From positions 248,001 through 312,000 of the forward strand of contig JAOSJU010000002.1 in NCBI GenBank assembly GCA_027493945.1: DNA of 64,000 nt, given 5' to 3'. This document shows, one piece after another, positions 36,721 through 47,860 of this stretch. The notes under the pieces were generated by a model that saw only the letters and a program-made list of their open reading frames with translations, did not search any database and was not told the origin of the DNA. The translations under genes and the position numbers were made by a program. This DNA is from Burkholderiaceae bacterium. GTDB taxonomy: Bacteria; Pseudomonadota; Gammaproteobacteria; Burkholderiales; Burkholderiaceae_E. Every line of letters starts with the position of its first letter. The first letter of the stretch is position 1.

Positions 36721-38223
36721 TCACTTCTTCTTGACCTCGGGCCGCGTCAGCCGCCCGATCATGTCGGCCACCGGGCTCACGCCGGGGAAGCCATACTCGT
36801 TCCAGCGGTCGGACACGCGCTGCAGCATCGCGCGGTCCATGAAGATCTCCTCCGGCTTGTTCTTCCACTCGTAGGGCGTGCAGGCGTCGAGGATGATCCG
36901 GCTGGTGATGTCGCGCGCCTCGATCGGCAGGCCCGGATCGAGCGGCGTCGAGCGTCCCCGGTCGATGATCTGCGCCGAGCGCTTCGGGTCGAAGCGCGTG
37001 GCCAGCGCCCACCAGACCCGGTCCATGTCGTCGGCCTCGATGTCGTGGTCGACGACGATCACGCCCTTCAGCCCGTAGTGGCCGGTGGTGCTCGCGATCA
37101 CCGCGTTGCCGACGTGGTTCGAGTGCCCGGGATACATCTGCTTGACCGAGACCACCGCCCAGAACCGGCCGGTGGCGGCCGCCGGCAGGTACACGCTCTG
37201 GATGCCCGGAACGCGCATCGTCTCCAGGTCGTACCAGAGCGCGCCGGTGCGGTTCAGCGACTGGATCATGTGGATGTCGTTGATCGGCTTGCCGACCGTC
37301 GTCGACCAGAAGACCGGCTTGTTCCGGTGCAGGATCCGCTTCACGCGCAGCACCGGCTTCGGGTAGTCCTTGCCCTTGTTGCCCGAGTAGTAGCCCGTGT
37401 ACTCGCCGAACGGACCTTCGTCCATCAGTTCGTTCGGGTCGATCCAGCCTTCGGCAATGATCTCCGCATTCGCCGGCAGCGTGAGCCCGGTGAGCTCCGA
37501 CTTGAACACCGGCACCGGCCGCCCGCGCAGCGCGCCGGCGATGTCGTACTCGTCGGTGCCCGCGCTCACCAGCGTGGAGCCCGCGAGGAAGAGCACCGGG
37601 TCGCAGCCGACGACCGCCGCCGCCGGCATGAGCTCGCCGCGCTCCTGGTACTTCTTCATGTGCATGTCGCCATGCTTGCCCTTGATGATCTGCGAACCGA
37701 GGATGTTCTTGCCCAGCACCTGCGAGCGGTAGGTGCCGAGATTGGTCCAGCCGGTGTCGGGGTCCTGCGTCACCAGATAGCCGGCGGTGACGAAGAAGCG
37801 CCCGCCGTCGTCCGGGTAGAACCAGGGCACCGGGAACTTCTCCGGGTCGACCGCGTCGCCCTCGATCACGTTTTCCATCACCGGCGGGTTCTCGACGTGG
37901 GTCGGCTTCACCATCTGCTTGGTGGTGAGCTCCATCCACTTGCGCGAGAGCTGGCACATCGTCAGGCCCGGATCCTGCTCGAGCGCGATCGCGATGCGCT
38001 CCGGCGTGGTGAACGCGCTGGTGAACACCGGAATCGAATGCCCCTTGACGTTCTCGTACAGCAGCGCCGGACCCTTCTTCTCCTCGTTGACTTTCGAGAC
38101 GTGGCACAGCTCGTACTTCCAGTCGACCTCGGCCTTCACGCGATGCAGCTGGCCGTTGGCCTCCAGCGCAGCGATGTAGCTGCGAAGGTCGTCGATCAGC
38201 CCCACTTCCGTCCTTGCGTTCAT
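36721..38223 (-). CDS. UbiD-family (de)carboxylase, phenylphosphate carboxylase-like
   Basis: 500-residue UbiD-family protein, the size of the alpha/beta subunits of phenylphosphate carboxylase. Landmarks are CDPVLFLAGSTLVSAGTDEY, EIIAEGWIDPNELMDEGPFG and EYTGYYSGNKGKDYPKPV (E-x-x-x-R type prenyl-FMN/substrate region nearby), and VKQMYPGHSNHVGNAV. Classical systems carry two UbiD paralogues plus small subunits; only one is here. GGAG precedes the ATG. With the three synthase-type subunits it would carboxylate a phosphorylated phenol to a 4-hydroxybenzoate-type acid; substrate is inferred. Confidence 0.88.
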   Translation of the reverse strand: MNARTEVGLIDDLRSYIAALEANGQLHRVKAEVDWKYELCHVSKVNEEKKGPALLYENVKGHSIPVFTSAFTTPERIAIALEQDPGLTMCQLSRKWMELTTKQMVKPTHVENPPVMENVIEGDAVDPEKFPVPWFYPDDGGRFFVTAGYLVTQDPDTGWTNLGTYRSQVLGKNILGSQIIKGKHGDMHMKKYQERGELMPAAAVVGCDPVLFLAGSTLVSAGTDEYDIAGALRGRPVPVFKSELTGLTLPANAEIIAEGWIDPNELMDEGPFGEYTGYYSGNKGKDYPKPVLRVKRILHRNKPVFWSTTVGKPINDIHMIQSLNRTGALWYDLETMRVPGIQSVYLPAAATGRFWAVVSVKQMYPGHSNHVGNAVIASTTGHYGLKGVIVVDHDIEADDMDRVWWALATRFDPKRSAQIIDRGRSTPLDPGLPIEARDITSRIILDACTPYEWKNKPEEIFMDRAMLQRVSDRWNEYGFPGVSPVADMIGRLTRPEVKKK

Positions 38224-38258
38224 GTGTGCTCCGTTGTCAGAACGTTTGCCTGGTTGAC

Positions 38259-39386
38259 CTAGTTCACTTTCTTGCCCTGCAGAAGGCTCGAGAGGATGTA
38301 GTCCATCGCCGATCCCGCCGATCCGGTCACGGCTGCCTGGCTTCGGCTGCTCCAGACCGTCTCGGGCCGGGCCTGGAGAATGAAGATGTTCCCGCCCGAG
38401 GGAAGGTCCTTGTCGACCGCCCATTCGATGTCCATCGGGCGACCGTAGTGCTTCTCGATCTGCTTGCCCATCCACGCCAGTTCGGTGATCTCGTCGTCGA
38501 TCAGCGACTGCACCCGCTGGCGTTCGAACGGCACCTCCACCGCCCGAGAGGTCTGCGTCTTCGGGTCGACCGTGTAGCAGAGCTCCTTGCACGAGATCGT
38601 GCGGTCGATGATGTCCAGCGTGATCTTGTTGACCACGAAGTGATCCGGCGTGACCTCGCCGGACACCACCGACTCGCCGAAGCCGAAGTTCGAGTCGATC
38701 ACGATCACCGAGCGATCGCCGTTGGCCGGATGAATCGTGAACATCACGCCGGCGGTGTACGAGTTGGCCATCTTCTGCACGCCGACGCTGATCGCCACGT
38801 CGCGCTCGGAGAACCCCTTGTTCGCCCGGTAGGCGATCGCGCGCGCGGTGTACAGGCTCGAGATGCAGCGACGCACGTGCGCGAGCACCTCGTCGACGCC
38901 GCGGATCCACAGGAAGGTGTCCTGCTGGCCGGCGAAGCTCGCGTCGGGCAGGTCTTCGGCGGTCGCGCTCGAGCGCACCGCCACCGGCACCGCCGGCAGG
39001 CCGCAGCGCACCGCGAGCTTGCGGTAGCACTCGGCCACGAGGTCTTCCAGCTCGGTGGAGAACGGCTGCGCCTCGATCGCCGCACGGATCGCCGCGCTGA
39101 CGCGCTCGAGCGCGTCGAGATCGCCCGTGCCGACATCGGTGAGCAGCCCCGCGACCTCGCGATCCAGCCCCGCGCCGCCCATGAAGCTGCGAAAGCCGGC
39201 GGTGGTGAGCGCGAAGCCCGGCGGCACGCGCACGCCCGCGTGGATCAGCTCGCCGAGCGACGCGCACTTGCCGCCGACCAGCGGCACCGACTCCTTCAGG
39301 CACTCCTCGAACCAGCAGACCGCGGGGGCGCCGGCGAGCGCGTCGCCGGCTGCCACGCTGCCGATCGGGTCAGCCAGGTTGGCCAT
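38259..39386 (-). CDS. ppsB: Phenylphosphate synthase ATP-binding subunit (PpsB-like)
   Basis: 375-residue protein matching the N-terminal ATP-grasp part of PEP synthase: VGGKCASLGELIHAGVRVPP, VAVRSSATAEDLPDASFAGQ, AGVMFTIHPANGDRSVIVID and NIFILQARPETVW. In phenylphosphate synthase this 40-kDa subunit transfers the ATP phosphoryl group to the His of the other subunit. ATG at 39386 has GAGGGTG upstream and follows the ppsA stop by 11 bases. Second gene of the operon. Confidence 0.88.
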   Translation of the reverse strand: MANLADPIGSVAAGDALAGAPAVCWFEECLKESVPLVGGKCASLGELIHAGVRVPPGFALTTAGFRSFMGGAGLDREVAGLLTDVGTGDLDALERVSAAIRAAIEAQPFSTELEDLVAECYRKLAVRCGLPAVPVAVRSSATAEDLPDASFAGQQDTFLWIRGVDEVLAHVRRCISSLYTARAIAYRANKGFSERDVAISVGVQKMANSYTAGVMFTIHPANGDRSVIVIDSNFGFGESVVSGEVTPDHFVVNKITLDIIDRTISCKELCYTVDPKTQTSRAVEVPFERQRVQSLIDDEITELAWMGKQIEKHYGRPMDIEWAVDKDLPSGGNIFILQARPETVWSSRSQAAVTGSAGSAMDYILSSLLQGKKVN

Positions 39387-39397
39387 CGCGCCCACCC

Positions 39398-41233
39398 TCA
39401 GCGGGCGATGGTGACCGCGCCGGTCGAGCCGTCGACGCGCAAACGCATGCCGGTCTTGATGACCTTCGTCGCGTGCCCGGTGCCCACTACCGCCGGCATC
39501 CCGTACTCACGGCAGACGATCGCCGCGTGGCTCATCACCCCGCCCACGTCGGTGATACAGGCGCCGATCTTCGCGAAGGCCGGTGCCCAGGACGGCGAGG
39601 TCGTCGGCGCGACCAGGATCTCCCCCTCCTGCAGTTCGCCGACCTCCCCCACCGTCCTGCACACCCGGGCCCTGCCCTCGACGACGCCGGGGCTGCCGGC
39701 GAAGCCCTTGAGCTCGGTGATGGTGTTCGGGTCGGCGACCTCCTGCACCGACGCCCAGTCGGCGAGCGACTTGTTGGTCACGCCCCAGAGCACGATCGTG
39801 AAGGGTTCCTGGATTACCTCGGGCGCGGTGCCGATCGCCGGCGGCGCGCTCCACTCCTTGAACTTCTGCATCACGCCCTTGCGCCAGGTGATCTCCTTCG
39901 GCCAGGTCGCAGTGCCGCGCGGGGTCACGCCGGTGGCCCAGGCGGTGACGATGTCCCAGAGGGCCGACTTGATCTCGTCGCGCCGCAGCAGCCAGACATC
40001 CTCGACGTCCTCGATGACGCCGTGCTCCTGCATGATCGCGCCGACCTCGCGCATCTTGTTCCAGAAGACCGAGTGGAACCAGTGCTCGACGTAGAACAGG
40101 TGGTTCTCGACGTACGGGAACACCGTCTTCGCGCAGCCGAGCAATTCGTCGAACTGCTTGCGGTCCTCTTCCTTCTCGATCAGGTCGCGGTACTCCTTCG
40201 TGATGCGATCGCGCTCGGCGCGCACCTTCTCGGTCGGCCGGTCGACGCTCTGGCCCTGCTCGAGCTTCCTGACGTAGGTGGCGATGCCCGACAGCGGCAC
40301 GTTCATCTGGTCGTTCCACGAACGGTCGTGGTGGAACCAGCCGGTGCCGGTGGAAATGTTGAACCAGGGCTCGCGCGCCAGGTTCAGCGAGGTCAGCCAC
40401 TCCACGCCTTTCGGCAGCTTCTTCAGCGCGGCCTCGACGTCGGTCCACTCGGGGCTGAAGGTGACGACCTCGTCCACGCCCAGCTCGATCGCGCGCCGCG
40501 CCAGTTTCTTCAACTCCTCGTCGGGCTGGTACATCAGCACGTCGATACCCGAGATCATCTGCGTGACGCGCTGCGTCGGGATGCTCGGGAACAGCTTCTG
40601 CACGAAGTCGAGGAAGAACACGTAGGCGGCGTAGCCCGGGTTCAGGAACTCGAAGTGGTATTGCCAGCACTTGATGCCGAGGTTGATCAGGTCGTCGTAG
40701 TTCTTCAGCAGGTGGTAGCCGTTGGAGGCGCCCAGCGCATCGGTCACCACCGACATGTCCTCCATCTCGGCCAGCCGCGGAATCTGCAGCGCCTCCAGCT
40801 CGCGGATGGTGGCCTCCATCTTCACCTTCCACTTCGCCTCGAGATCGTCCCAGTTCTTGTAGTAGAAGCCCGCACGCTCCATGAAGTTCGGCACACGCTT
40901 GCCGATTTCTTCCGGGTCCTTCACCGGCACCGGCGAGATGTAGACGTAGCCGTTGATGATCCGGTGATCGACGCCGCGCACCGGCGGCACCATGAAGATC
41001 CGGTTGTTGAACTGCGACAGGGCCAAATACCGGGCCTCGTCCCAGATCGTGTCGAACGGATAGAGCGGCTCCGGGTAGTGCAACCCGTCGTAGAACCAGA
41101 ACGTCTCCTTCTCGTACTGGTTGCGCGCGGCGTCGTCGGTGACGAACTGGTACTGGTACGGATACATCCGCTCCCAGCCCTCGGTGCCAGGAATCGTTTG
41201 CGCCTTGACCTCGTGCGGCACTGGAAATTTCAT
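39398..41233 (-). CDS. ppsA: Phenylphosphate synthase catalytic subunit (PpsA-like)
   Basis: 611 residues, the size of the 70-kDa subunit of Thauera phenylphosphate synthase. The C-terminal swivelling domain has the phospho-His in DVGGVMSHAAIVCREYGMP, as in PEP synthase. The N-terminal part (MKFPVPHEVKAQTIPGTEGW) and central helical part bind the phenolic acceptor. The enzyme makes phenylphosphate from phenol and ATP with release of AMP and phosphate. ATG at 41233 has AGGGGAGC upstream. First gene of the operon, about 70 bases after a sigma-54 promoter. Confidence 0.9.
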   Translation of the reverse strand: MKFPVPHEVKAQTIPGTEGWERMYPYQYQFVTDDAARNQYEKETFWFYDGLHYPEPLYPFDTIWDEARYLALSQFNNRIFMVPPVRGVDHRIINGYVYISPVPVKDPEEIGKRVPNFMERAGFYYKNWDDLEAKWKVKMEATIRELEALQIPRLAEMEDMSVVTDALGASNGYHLLKNYDDLINLGIKCWQYHFEFLNPGYAAYVFFLDFVQKLFPSIPTQRVTQMISGIDVLMYQPDEELKKLARRAIELGVDEVVTFSPEWTDVEAALKKLPKGVEWLTSLNLAREPWFNISTGTGWFHHDRSWNDQMNVPLSGIATYVRKLEQGQSVDRPTEKVRAERDRITKEYRDLIEKEEDRKQFDELLGCAKTVFPYVENHLFYVEHWFHSVFWNKMREVGAIMQEHGVIEDVEDVWLLRRDEIKSALWDIVTAWATGVTPRGTATWPKEITWRKGVMQKFKEWSAPPAIGTAPEVIQEPFTIVLWGVTNKSLADWASVQEVADPNTITELKGFAGSPGVVEGRARVCRTVGEVGELQEGEILVAPTTSPSWAPAFAKIGACITDVGGVMSHAAIVCREYGMPAVVGTGHATKVIKTGMRLRVDGSTGAVTIAR

Positions 41234-41314
41234 CGCTTGCCTGCTCCCCTGGATCGTGGATGCCCGTCGGGCGGCCGGGCCTGCGACGCGCCCGGGACTC
41301 GATGGCGATATCGA

Positions 41315-41330
41315 TGCAATCGCCGTGCCA
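41315..41330 (-). promoter_or_regulatory. Sigma-54 promoter of the phenylphosphate-type operon
   Basis: On the minus strand TGGCACG-GCGA-TTGCA is a full match to the -24/-12 consensus TGGCACG-N4-TTGCA. It stands about 80 bases before the ppsA start and faces away from the activator gene. Confidence 0.9.
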
Positions 41331-41500
41331 CCGCGCGTTGCGCGCAGCAGCAACGCGGCCGCCCGTCGGCGCGGACGATCGCGCCGCGCGCGGCCAGCAG
41401 CGGGCTTCGCGGGGCAATTGGTGCACCCGCACAGCCGAACGCCCGTGCAACGCCTCGCTGCCGCCCGCGGACCACGGGCGACACCGCCGACCCTTGCTCG

Positions 41501-41543
41501 TTTGATCATTTCCGCGGCGGCGCGCGGCGGCGGTTTGATCATT
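41501..41543. promoter_or_regulatory. Two activator-binding sites (UAS) for the DmpR/XylR-type regulator
   Basis: TTTGATCATT occurs twice (41501-41510 and 41534-41543), 33 bases centre to centre, about three helical turns. The TTGATCA core is that of XylR/DmpR sites. They lie about 180-220 bases upstream of the sigma-54 promoter, the usual distance for looping activation. Confidence 0.75.
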
Positions 41544-41601
41544 TGCTGAAGCGTGGCCGCGCAGCGGCTCGCGCAGCGTTCTGCGCGACGAGCCCCATCG
41601 G

Positions 41602-41615
41602 TTGACATCGATCAA
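41602..41615 (+). promoter_or_regulatory. FNR/Anr-type box before the activator gene
   Basis: TTGAC-ATCG-ATCAA differs from the FNR consensus TTGAT-N4-ATCAA by one base. It lies about 63 bases before the activator ATG, where it could activate transcription under low oxygen. It could also be a weak third activator site. Confidence 0.5.
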
Positions 41616-41677
41616 GGCGCCTGCGGGTGGCGGCGCCTAGAAGTGATCTCTTCCCTTCACGGGCCGGAAGCAAGGCG

Positions 41678-43509
<1,832 letters not shown>

Positions 43510-43513
<4 letters not shown>

Positions 43514-43974
43514 CCGACCCGCTCCACGAACGGGTGCTCGCGTACCTGCGCGCGCACCATGTGACGACGCTCGCCACGCAAGGCCCGGCCGGGCCCTGGG
43601 CGGCGGCGGTTTTCTACGCAAGCGACGGCTTCACGCTGTACTTCCTGTCGGCGCCGGCGACGCGGCACGCCACCGAACTGGCCGCGCACGCCCGCGTGGC
43701 GGCCACCATCCAGGACGAGTGCGTCGACTGGGCCGCGATCCAGGGCATCCAGCTCGAGGGCGAGGCCCGCGAACTGCACGGCGAGCAGGCCGAGCGCGCG
43801 CGCGCGGTCTATGGCGCGAAGTTCCCGGTGCTCGGCAGCGCCGACCGGGCGCCGGCACCCATCGCTGCCGCCTTCGCGAAGGTCCGCTGGTACCGGATCG
43901 TCCCCGATCGCCTCTACTTCGTCGACAACTCGGTGCGCTTCGGACATCGCGACCAGCTGATTCCGGCCGGCTGA
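43510..43974 (+). CDS. Pyridoxamine-phosphate-oxidase-fold flavin protein
   Basis: 154-residue split-barrel protein of the PNPOx-like group: HHVTTLATQGPAGPWAAAVF, DGFTLYFLSAPATRHATELA, VAATIQDECVDWAAIQGIQL and VRWYRIVPDRLYFVDN. It likely binds FMN, F420 or haem; substrate unknown. The ATG overlaps the activator's stop (ATGA), so it is translated with the regulator and may belong to the same low-oxygen or aromatic response. Confidence 0.82.
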
Positions 43975-44052
43975 CCCCGAAGCCTGCGCCGGGCCCGCCG
44001 GGCCGCGTGCGACAATGACCGCACGCCAGCATCCCCGGGAAAGCCGAAGCTC

Positions 44053-44481
44053 ATGAAAACCAGCGCGCGCAACCAGTTCGCCGGCAAGGTCGCCGCAGTC
44101 AGGCGCGGCGCGGTCAACGACGAGATCGAGCTCGCGATCGCCGGCAACCAGCGCATCATCGCCACGGTCACCCGGGAGAGCACCGAGAACCTGGGGCTGG
44201 CGCCGGGACGCGAAGCCTTCGCGCTGGTGAAGGCCTCGTCGGTGTTCCTGATGGTCGATGGCGACACCGCGAAGCTTTCCACCCGCAACCGGCTGGCCGG
44301 CAAGGTGGCGCGCGTCGAACCCGGCGCGGTCAATGCCGAGGTGCTCGTCGAGCTGCCCGGCGGCGGCACGGTGGCCGCAATCGTCACGATCGACAGCGCG
44401 AACAAGCTCGACCTTCGACCGGGCGAGCCGGTGACCGCGCTCTTCAAGGCATCCAGCGTCATCGTCGGCACGTCCGACTGA
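44053..44481 (+). CDS. Double-Mop molybdate/tungstate-binding protein (molbindin)
   Basis: 142 residues made of two tandem Mop (TOBE) domains: NQFAGKVAAVRRGAVNDEIE and NRLAGKVARVEPGAVNAEVL, each ending FALVKASSVFLMV or TALFKASSVIVGT. Such molbindins bind and store molybdate or tungstate in the cytoplasm. It stands alone, but fits with the tungstate importer at 12.9-15.2 kb. Confidence 0.92.
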   Translation: MKTSARNQFAGKVAAVRRGAVNDEIELAIAGNQRIIATVTRESTENLGLAPGREAFALVKASSVFLMVDGDTAKLSTRNRLAGKVARVEPGAVNAEVLVELPGGGTVAAIVTIDSANKLDLRPGEPVTALFKASSVIVGTSD

Positions 44482-44542
44482 CTTCCGGAGCTGGAATGCC
44501 CATCGCGCTCGGCGCTCGCGCGGCGACCGGGCATCGCGCCCG

Positions 44543-47088
44543 ATGCCCGACCTGACACCGGACCGCACCGGGCTCACATCCGCGCAAGCCGCCGAGCGGC
44601 TGCGCGTCGAGGGCCCCAACGAGCTGCCGCGCCCCGGCGTGCGCAGCCTGGGCCGCATCGTGGTCGACGTCGTGCGCGAGCCGATGTTCGGCCTGCTGCT
44701 CGCGGCCGGCGCCGTCTACCTGCTGCTCGGCGATCTCGCCGAGGCCCTTCTGCTGGTCGCGTTCGCGTCGATCTCGGTGGCGATCGCGGTCGTGCAGGAG
44801 AACCGCAGCGAGCGCGTGCTCGAGGCGCTGCGCGACCTCACCAGCCCGCGCGCGCTGGTGATCCGCGCCGGCCAGAGGCTGCGCATTCCGGGCCGCGAAG
44901 TGGTGCGCGGCGACCTGATCGTGCTCGGCGAAGGCGACCGCGTGGCCGCCGACGCGATGCTGCTCGAATGCGCCGACCTGATGGTCGACGAATCGCTGCT
45001 CACCGGCGAATCGGTGCCGGTACGCAAGACCGCCGCGACGCAGCCGCGGCAGGCGGGCGCGGCGGCCGAGCTCACGCCCGGCGGCGACGACCTGCCCACG
45101 GTGTTCGCCGGCACGCTGGTGGTGCGCGGTCAGGGCATCGCATGCGTCGAGGCCACCGGCGCGCGCAGCCGCATCGGCCACATCGGCCAGACGCTGGGCG
45201 AGATCGTGAGCGCCACGCCGCGCCTGACGCAGCAGACGCGCGGCATCGTGCGCGCGGTGGCCGTGGTCGGCCTGGCCTGCTCGGTGCTCGCGGTGCTGCT
45301 CTTCGGCTGGTTGCGCGGCTCCTGGCTCGACGCGCTGCTGGCCGGCATCGCGCTGGGCATGTCGATGCTTCCCGAGGAGTTTCCGCTGGTGCTCACCGTG
45401 TTCATGGTGATGGGCGCCTGGCGGCTGTCGAAGGCGCGCGTGCTCACGCGGCGCGCCGCCGCGATCGAGACGCTGGGCGCGGCCACCGTGCTGTGCACCG
45501 ACAAGACCGGCACGCTCACCGAGAACCGGATGACGATCGTCGAACTGCGCACGCCCGGGGCGCGGTTGCGGCTGGCCGAAGCAGGTCCGGCGCCGTGGCC
45601 GGCGGCCATGCAGCGGCTGCTCGCCGCCGGCACGCTCGCGAGCGCACCCGAACCCTTCGACCCGATGGAACAGGCGTTCCATGCACTGCAGGCGAAGAAC
45701 GGTGGCGCGGCTCCGCCGATGCAGCTCGCGCACGCCTGGCCGCTGCGCCCCGATATGCTCGCGGTCACGCACGCCTGGCAGGCGGCCGGCGACAGCGGCT
45801 GGCAGGTCGCCGCCAAGGGCTCTCCCGAGGCGATTGCCGGGCTGTGCCGGCTCGACGCGGAGCACGTCGCGGCGCTGCGGCGCCAGGTCGACGAGATGGC
45901 TGCCGACGGCCTGCGCGTGCTCGGCGTGGCCGAAACGCGCCACGACGAGCCGTTGCTGCCCGAGTCGCCACAGGGCTTCGGGTTCGACTTTCTCGGCCTG
46001 GTCGGGCTCGAAGATCCGGTGCGCGAAAGCGTGCCCGACGCGGTGCGCGAGTGCCGCGAGGCAGGCATTCGCGTGGTGATGATCACCGGCGACTACCCGC
46101 AGACCGCGCGGGCGATCGCAGCCCGCGCCGGCATCGAGGACGGCGCGGTGCTCACCGGCAGCGACATGCGGCAGATGGATCCGGCCGCGCTGCGCGAGGC
46201 GGTGCGCCGCGCCTCGGTGTTCGCGCGGATCATGCCCGAGCAGAAGCTGCAGCTGGTGCAGGCGCTCTCGGCCGCCGGCGAAGTCGTTGCGATGACCGGC
46301 GACGGCGTCAACGACGCGCCGGCACTGAAGGCCGCCGACATCGGCATCGCCATGGGCAGCCGCGGCACCGACGTGGCGCGCGAAGCTTCGTCGCTGGTGC
46401 TGCTGGACGACGACTTCGGCTCGATCGTGCGCACCGTGCGCCTGGGTCGGCGCATCTACGACAACCTGCGCAAGGCGATGACCTACATCCTGGCGATCCA
46501 CGTGCCGATCGCCGGCATGGCGCTGCTGCCGCTGCTCACCGGCCTGCCGATCGTGTTCTCGCCGGTGCACATCGCGTTCCTCGAGATGGTGATCGACCCG
46601 GTCTGCTCGATCGTCTTCGAGGCCGAGCGCGAAGAGGCCGACGTGATGCGACGCCCACCGCGCAGGCCCGACAGCCGGATTCTCTCCGGCGGCGTGATCG
46701 CCTGGAGCCTGCTGCAGGGACTGCTCGCGTTCGTGCTGGTCGGAGCGACCTACCGGGCGCCGCGCGCGCCGGCGCCTCCGATGCCGAGGTGCGCACCGTC
46801 GCCTTCGTGGCGCTGGTGCTCGCGAACCTCGCACTGGTCCTGGTGAATCGTTCCTGGAGCGTGCACCCGATCCGCCAGATCACGCGACCGAACCGGGCGC
46901 TGCTGTGGGTCGTCGCAGTCGCCGGCGGCCTGATCGCACTGGCGCTGTCATGGCCGCCCGCGACTGCCCTGTTCCGCTTCGGCGCATTTCACTGGCACGA
47001 CCTTGCGGTGGCCGCGGCGGCCGCGCTGATCCTCGCCGTCGTGCTCGACCTGTTCAAGGCCGCCTGGCGCAAGCGGCTGGCGGGCTGA
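44543..47088 (+). CDS. P-type cation-transporting ATPase (frameshifted)
   Basis: About 850-residue P-type ATPase of the P2 (Ca2+-ATPase-like) kind. The actuator has LLTGESVPVRK, the phosphorylation site is CTDKTGTLTEN, the nucleotide domain has the hinge MTGDGVNDAPALKAADIGIA, and the membrane motif is MLPEEFPLVLTVFMVMGAWR, giving PEEFP instead of PEGLP. No N-terminal metal-binding domain. The frame breaks near 46768: the last two to three helices (VRTVAFVALVLANLALVLVN onward) are in another frame. Ion unknown; it is next to an envelope/metal-stress sigma operon. Confidence 0.88.
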
Positions 47089-47100
47089 GTCCGAATGAAA

Positions 47101-47136
47101 CCGGGCCCGCCGGAGCTTGCGCTCCGGCGGGCCCGG
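47101..47136. terminator. Perfect 16-bp hairpin between convergent genes
   Basis: CCGGGCCCGCCGGAGC and its exact reverse complement flank a TTGC loop. It sits between the ATPase stop and the convergent exported-protein gene. There is no T run, so it may work as a weak bidirectional terminator or RNA 3' stabiliser. Confidence 0.6.
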
Positions 47137-47175
47137 ACCCAACAGACCCAGCGGACCAGGCCGCGGGCGTGGCGG

Positions 47176-47700
47176 TCAGTGCGCGACCTGCGGCGCTTTC
47201 CAGCCCGGATGGTCGAAGTAGTTGCCGTACTGCTCGAGCGAGTGCACGACCTTCACGACGCCGGCGCTGCGTTTCTGCTTCGCCTGCTTGCCCTGCAGGA
47301 TCTCGTTGCCCGCCATCAGATCGGCGAGGATCACGTGCAGCACCTCGTCGGCCTTCGGATCGAGCTTGCAGTTCTGCACGATGTGGGCGATCTGCGCGTC
47401 GATCTCGCCGCCGAGCGCGTCGTACTGCGCGGTGCTCATCTTGCCGCGATGCACCGCCGGCAGCTTCGCACCCACCGCGTCGCGGATCTTCGTCATGCCC
47501 TGGCGCAGCGGGTCGTCGGTCGTCCACTTCTTGCCGGCGTTCAGTTCGAGCGCGTGGGCGTCGTGCCCGTGCGAATGCTCGTTGGCCGCCCAGGCTGCGG
47601 TGCCGGCGAGGGTGCCGGCGGTCAGGACCGCGGCCGCCAGCAGGCCGCTCAGACTGCGCCGGATCCGGGTCGAGGTGCCGGTCGTGTCGTGGGAATTCAT
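47176..47700 (-). CDS. Exported His-rich protein of unknown function
   Basis: 174 residues. A twin-arginine-like/Sec leader (TRIRRSLSGLLAAAVLTAG, cleavage after AWA) is followed by a His-rich stretch (NEHSHGHDAHALELNAG), then a helical body with one Cys (IVQNCKLDPKADEVLHVILA) and GNYFDHPGWKAPQ at the end. Family not recognised with certainty; the His-rich start suggests metal binding. It follows the ECF operon and has its own ECF-type promoter (47760-47788), so it is probably a regulon member. Confidence 0.7.
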   Translation of the reverse strand: MNSHDTTGTSTRIRRSLSGLLAAAVLTAGTLAGTAAWAANEHSHGHDAHALELNAGKKWTTDDPLRQGMTKIRDAVGAKLPAVHRGKMSTAQYDALGGEIDAQIAHIVQNCKLDPKADEVLHVILADLMAGNEILQGKQAKQKRSAGVVKVVHSLEQYGNYFDHPGWKAPQVAH

Positions 47701-47759
47701 CGGTTCATCTCCGTGTTCGGGTGGCACGGCCGGCGCGCCCTTCGCGCCTGCCATGACCC

Positions 47760-47788
47760 GTTGAACGAAGATCGACGCGAAATGTTCC
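47760..47788 (-). promoter_or_regulatory. ECF-type promoter of the His-rich protein gene
   Basis: On the minus strand GGAACATTT...TTCGTTCAAC, with GGAAC and CGTTCAAC 16 bases apart. It is nearly the same as the box before the sigma gene at 49394-49422. It lies 60 bases before the start codon. Confidence 0.75.
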
Positions 47789-47806
47789 CTTGGCCGAAGC
47801 CGGTTC

Positions 47807-47860
47807 AGAGCCTGTGAATGAATCCGCCGCGCCCGAGCGGCGGATGCGTTCACAGGCTCT
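47807..47860. repeat. Stem-loop at the end of the ECF operon
   Basis: Arms AGAGCCTGTGAA (47807-47818) and TTCACAGGCTCT (47849-47860), with an inner hairpin ATCCGCCGC/GCGGCGGAT (47822-47845). It begins in the stop codon of the periplasmic helical-protein gene and may end or attenuate the operon transcript before the next promoter. Confidence 0.65.

Noticed and set aside
44459-46834. A 791-codon His/Arg-rich frame opposite the P-type ATPase
   Set aside because: It is a shadow of the ATPase frame, without start signals or domains.
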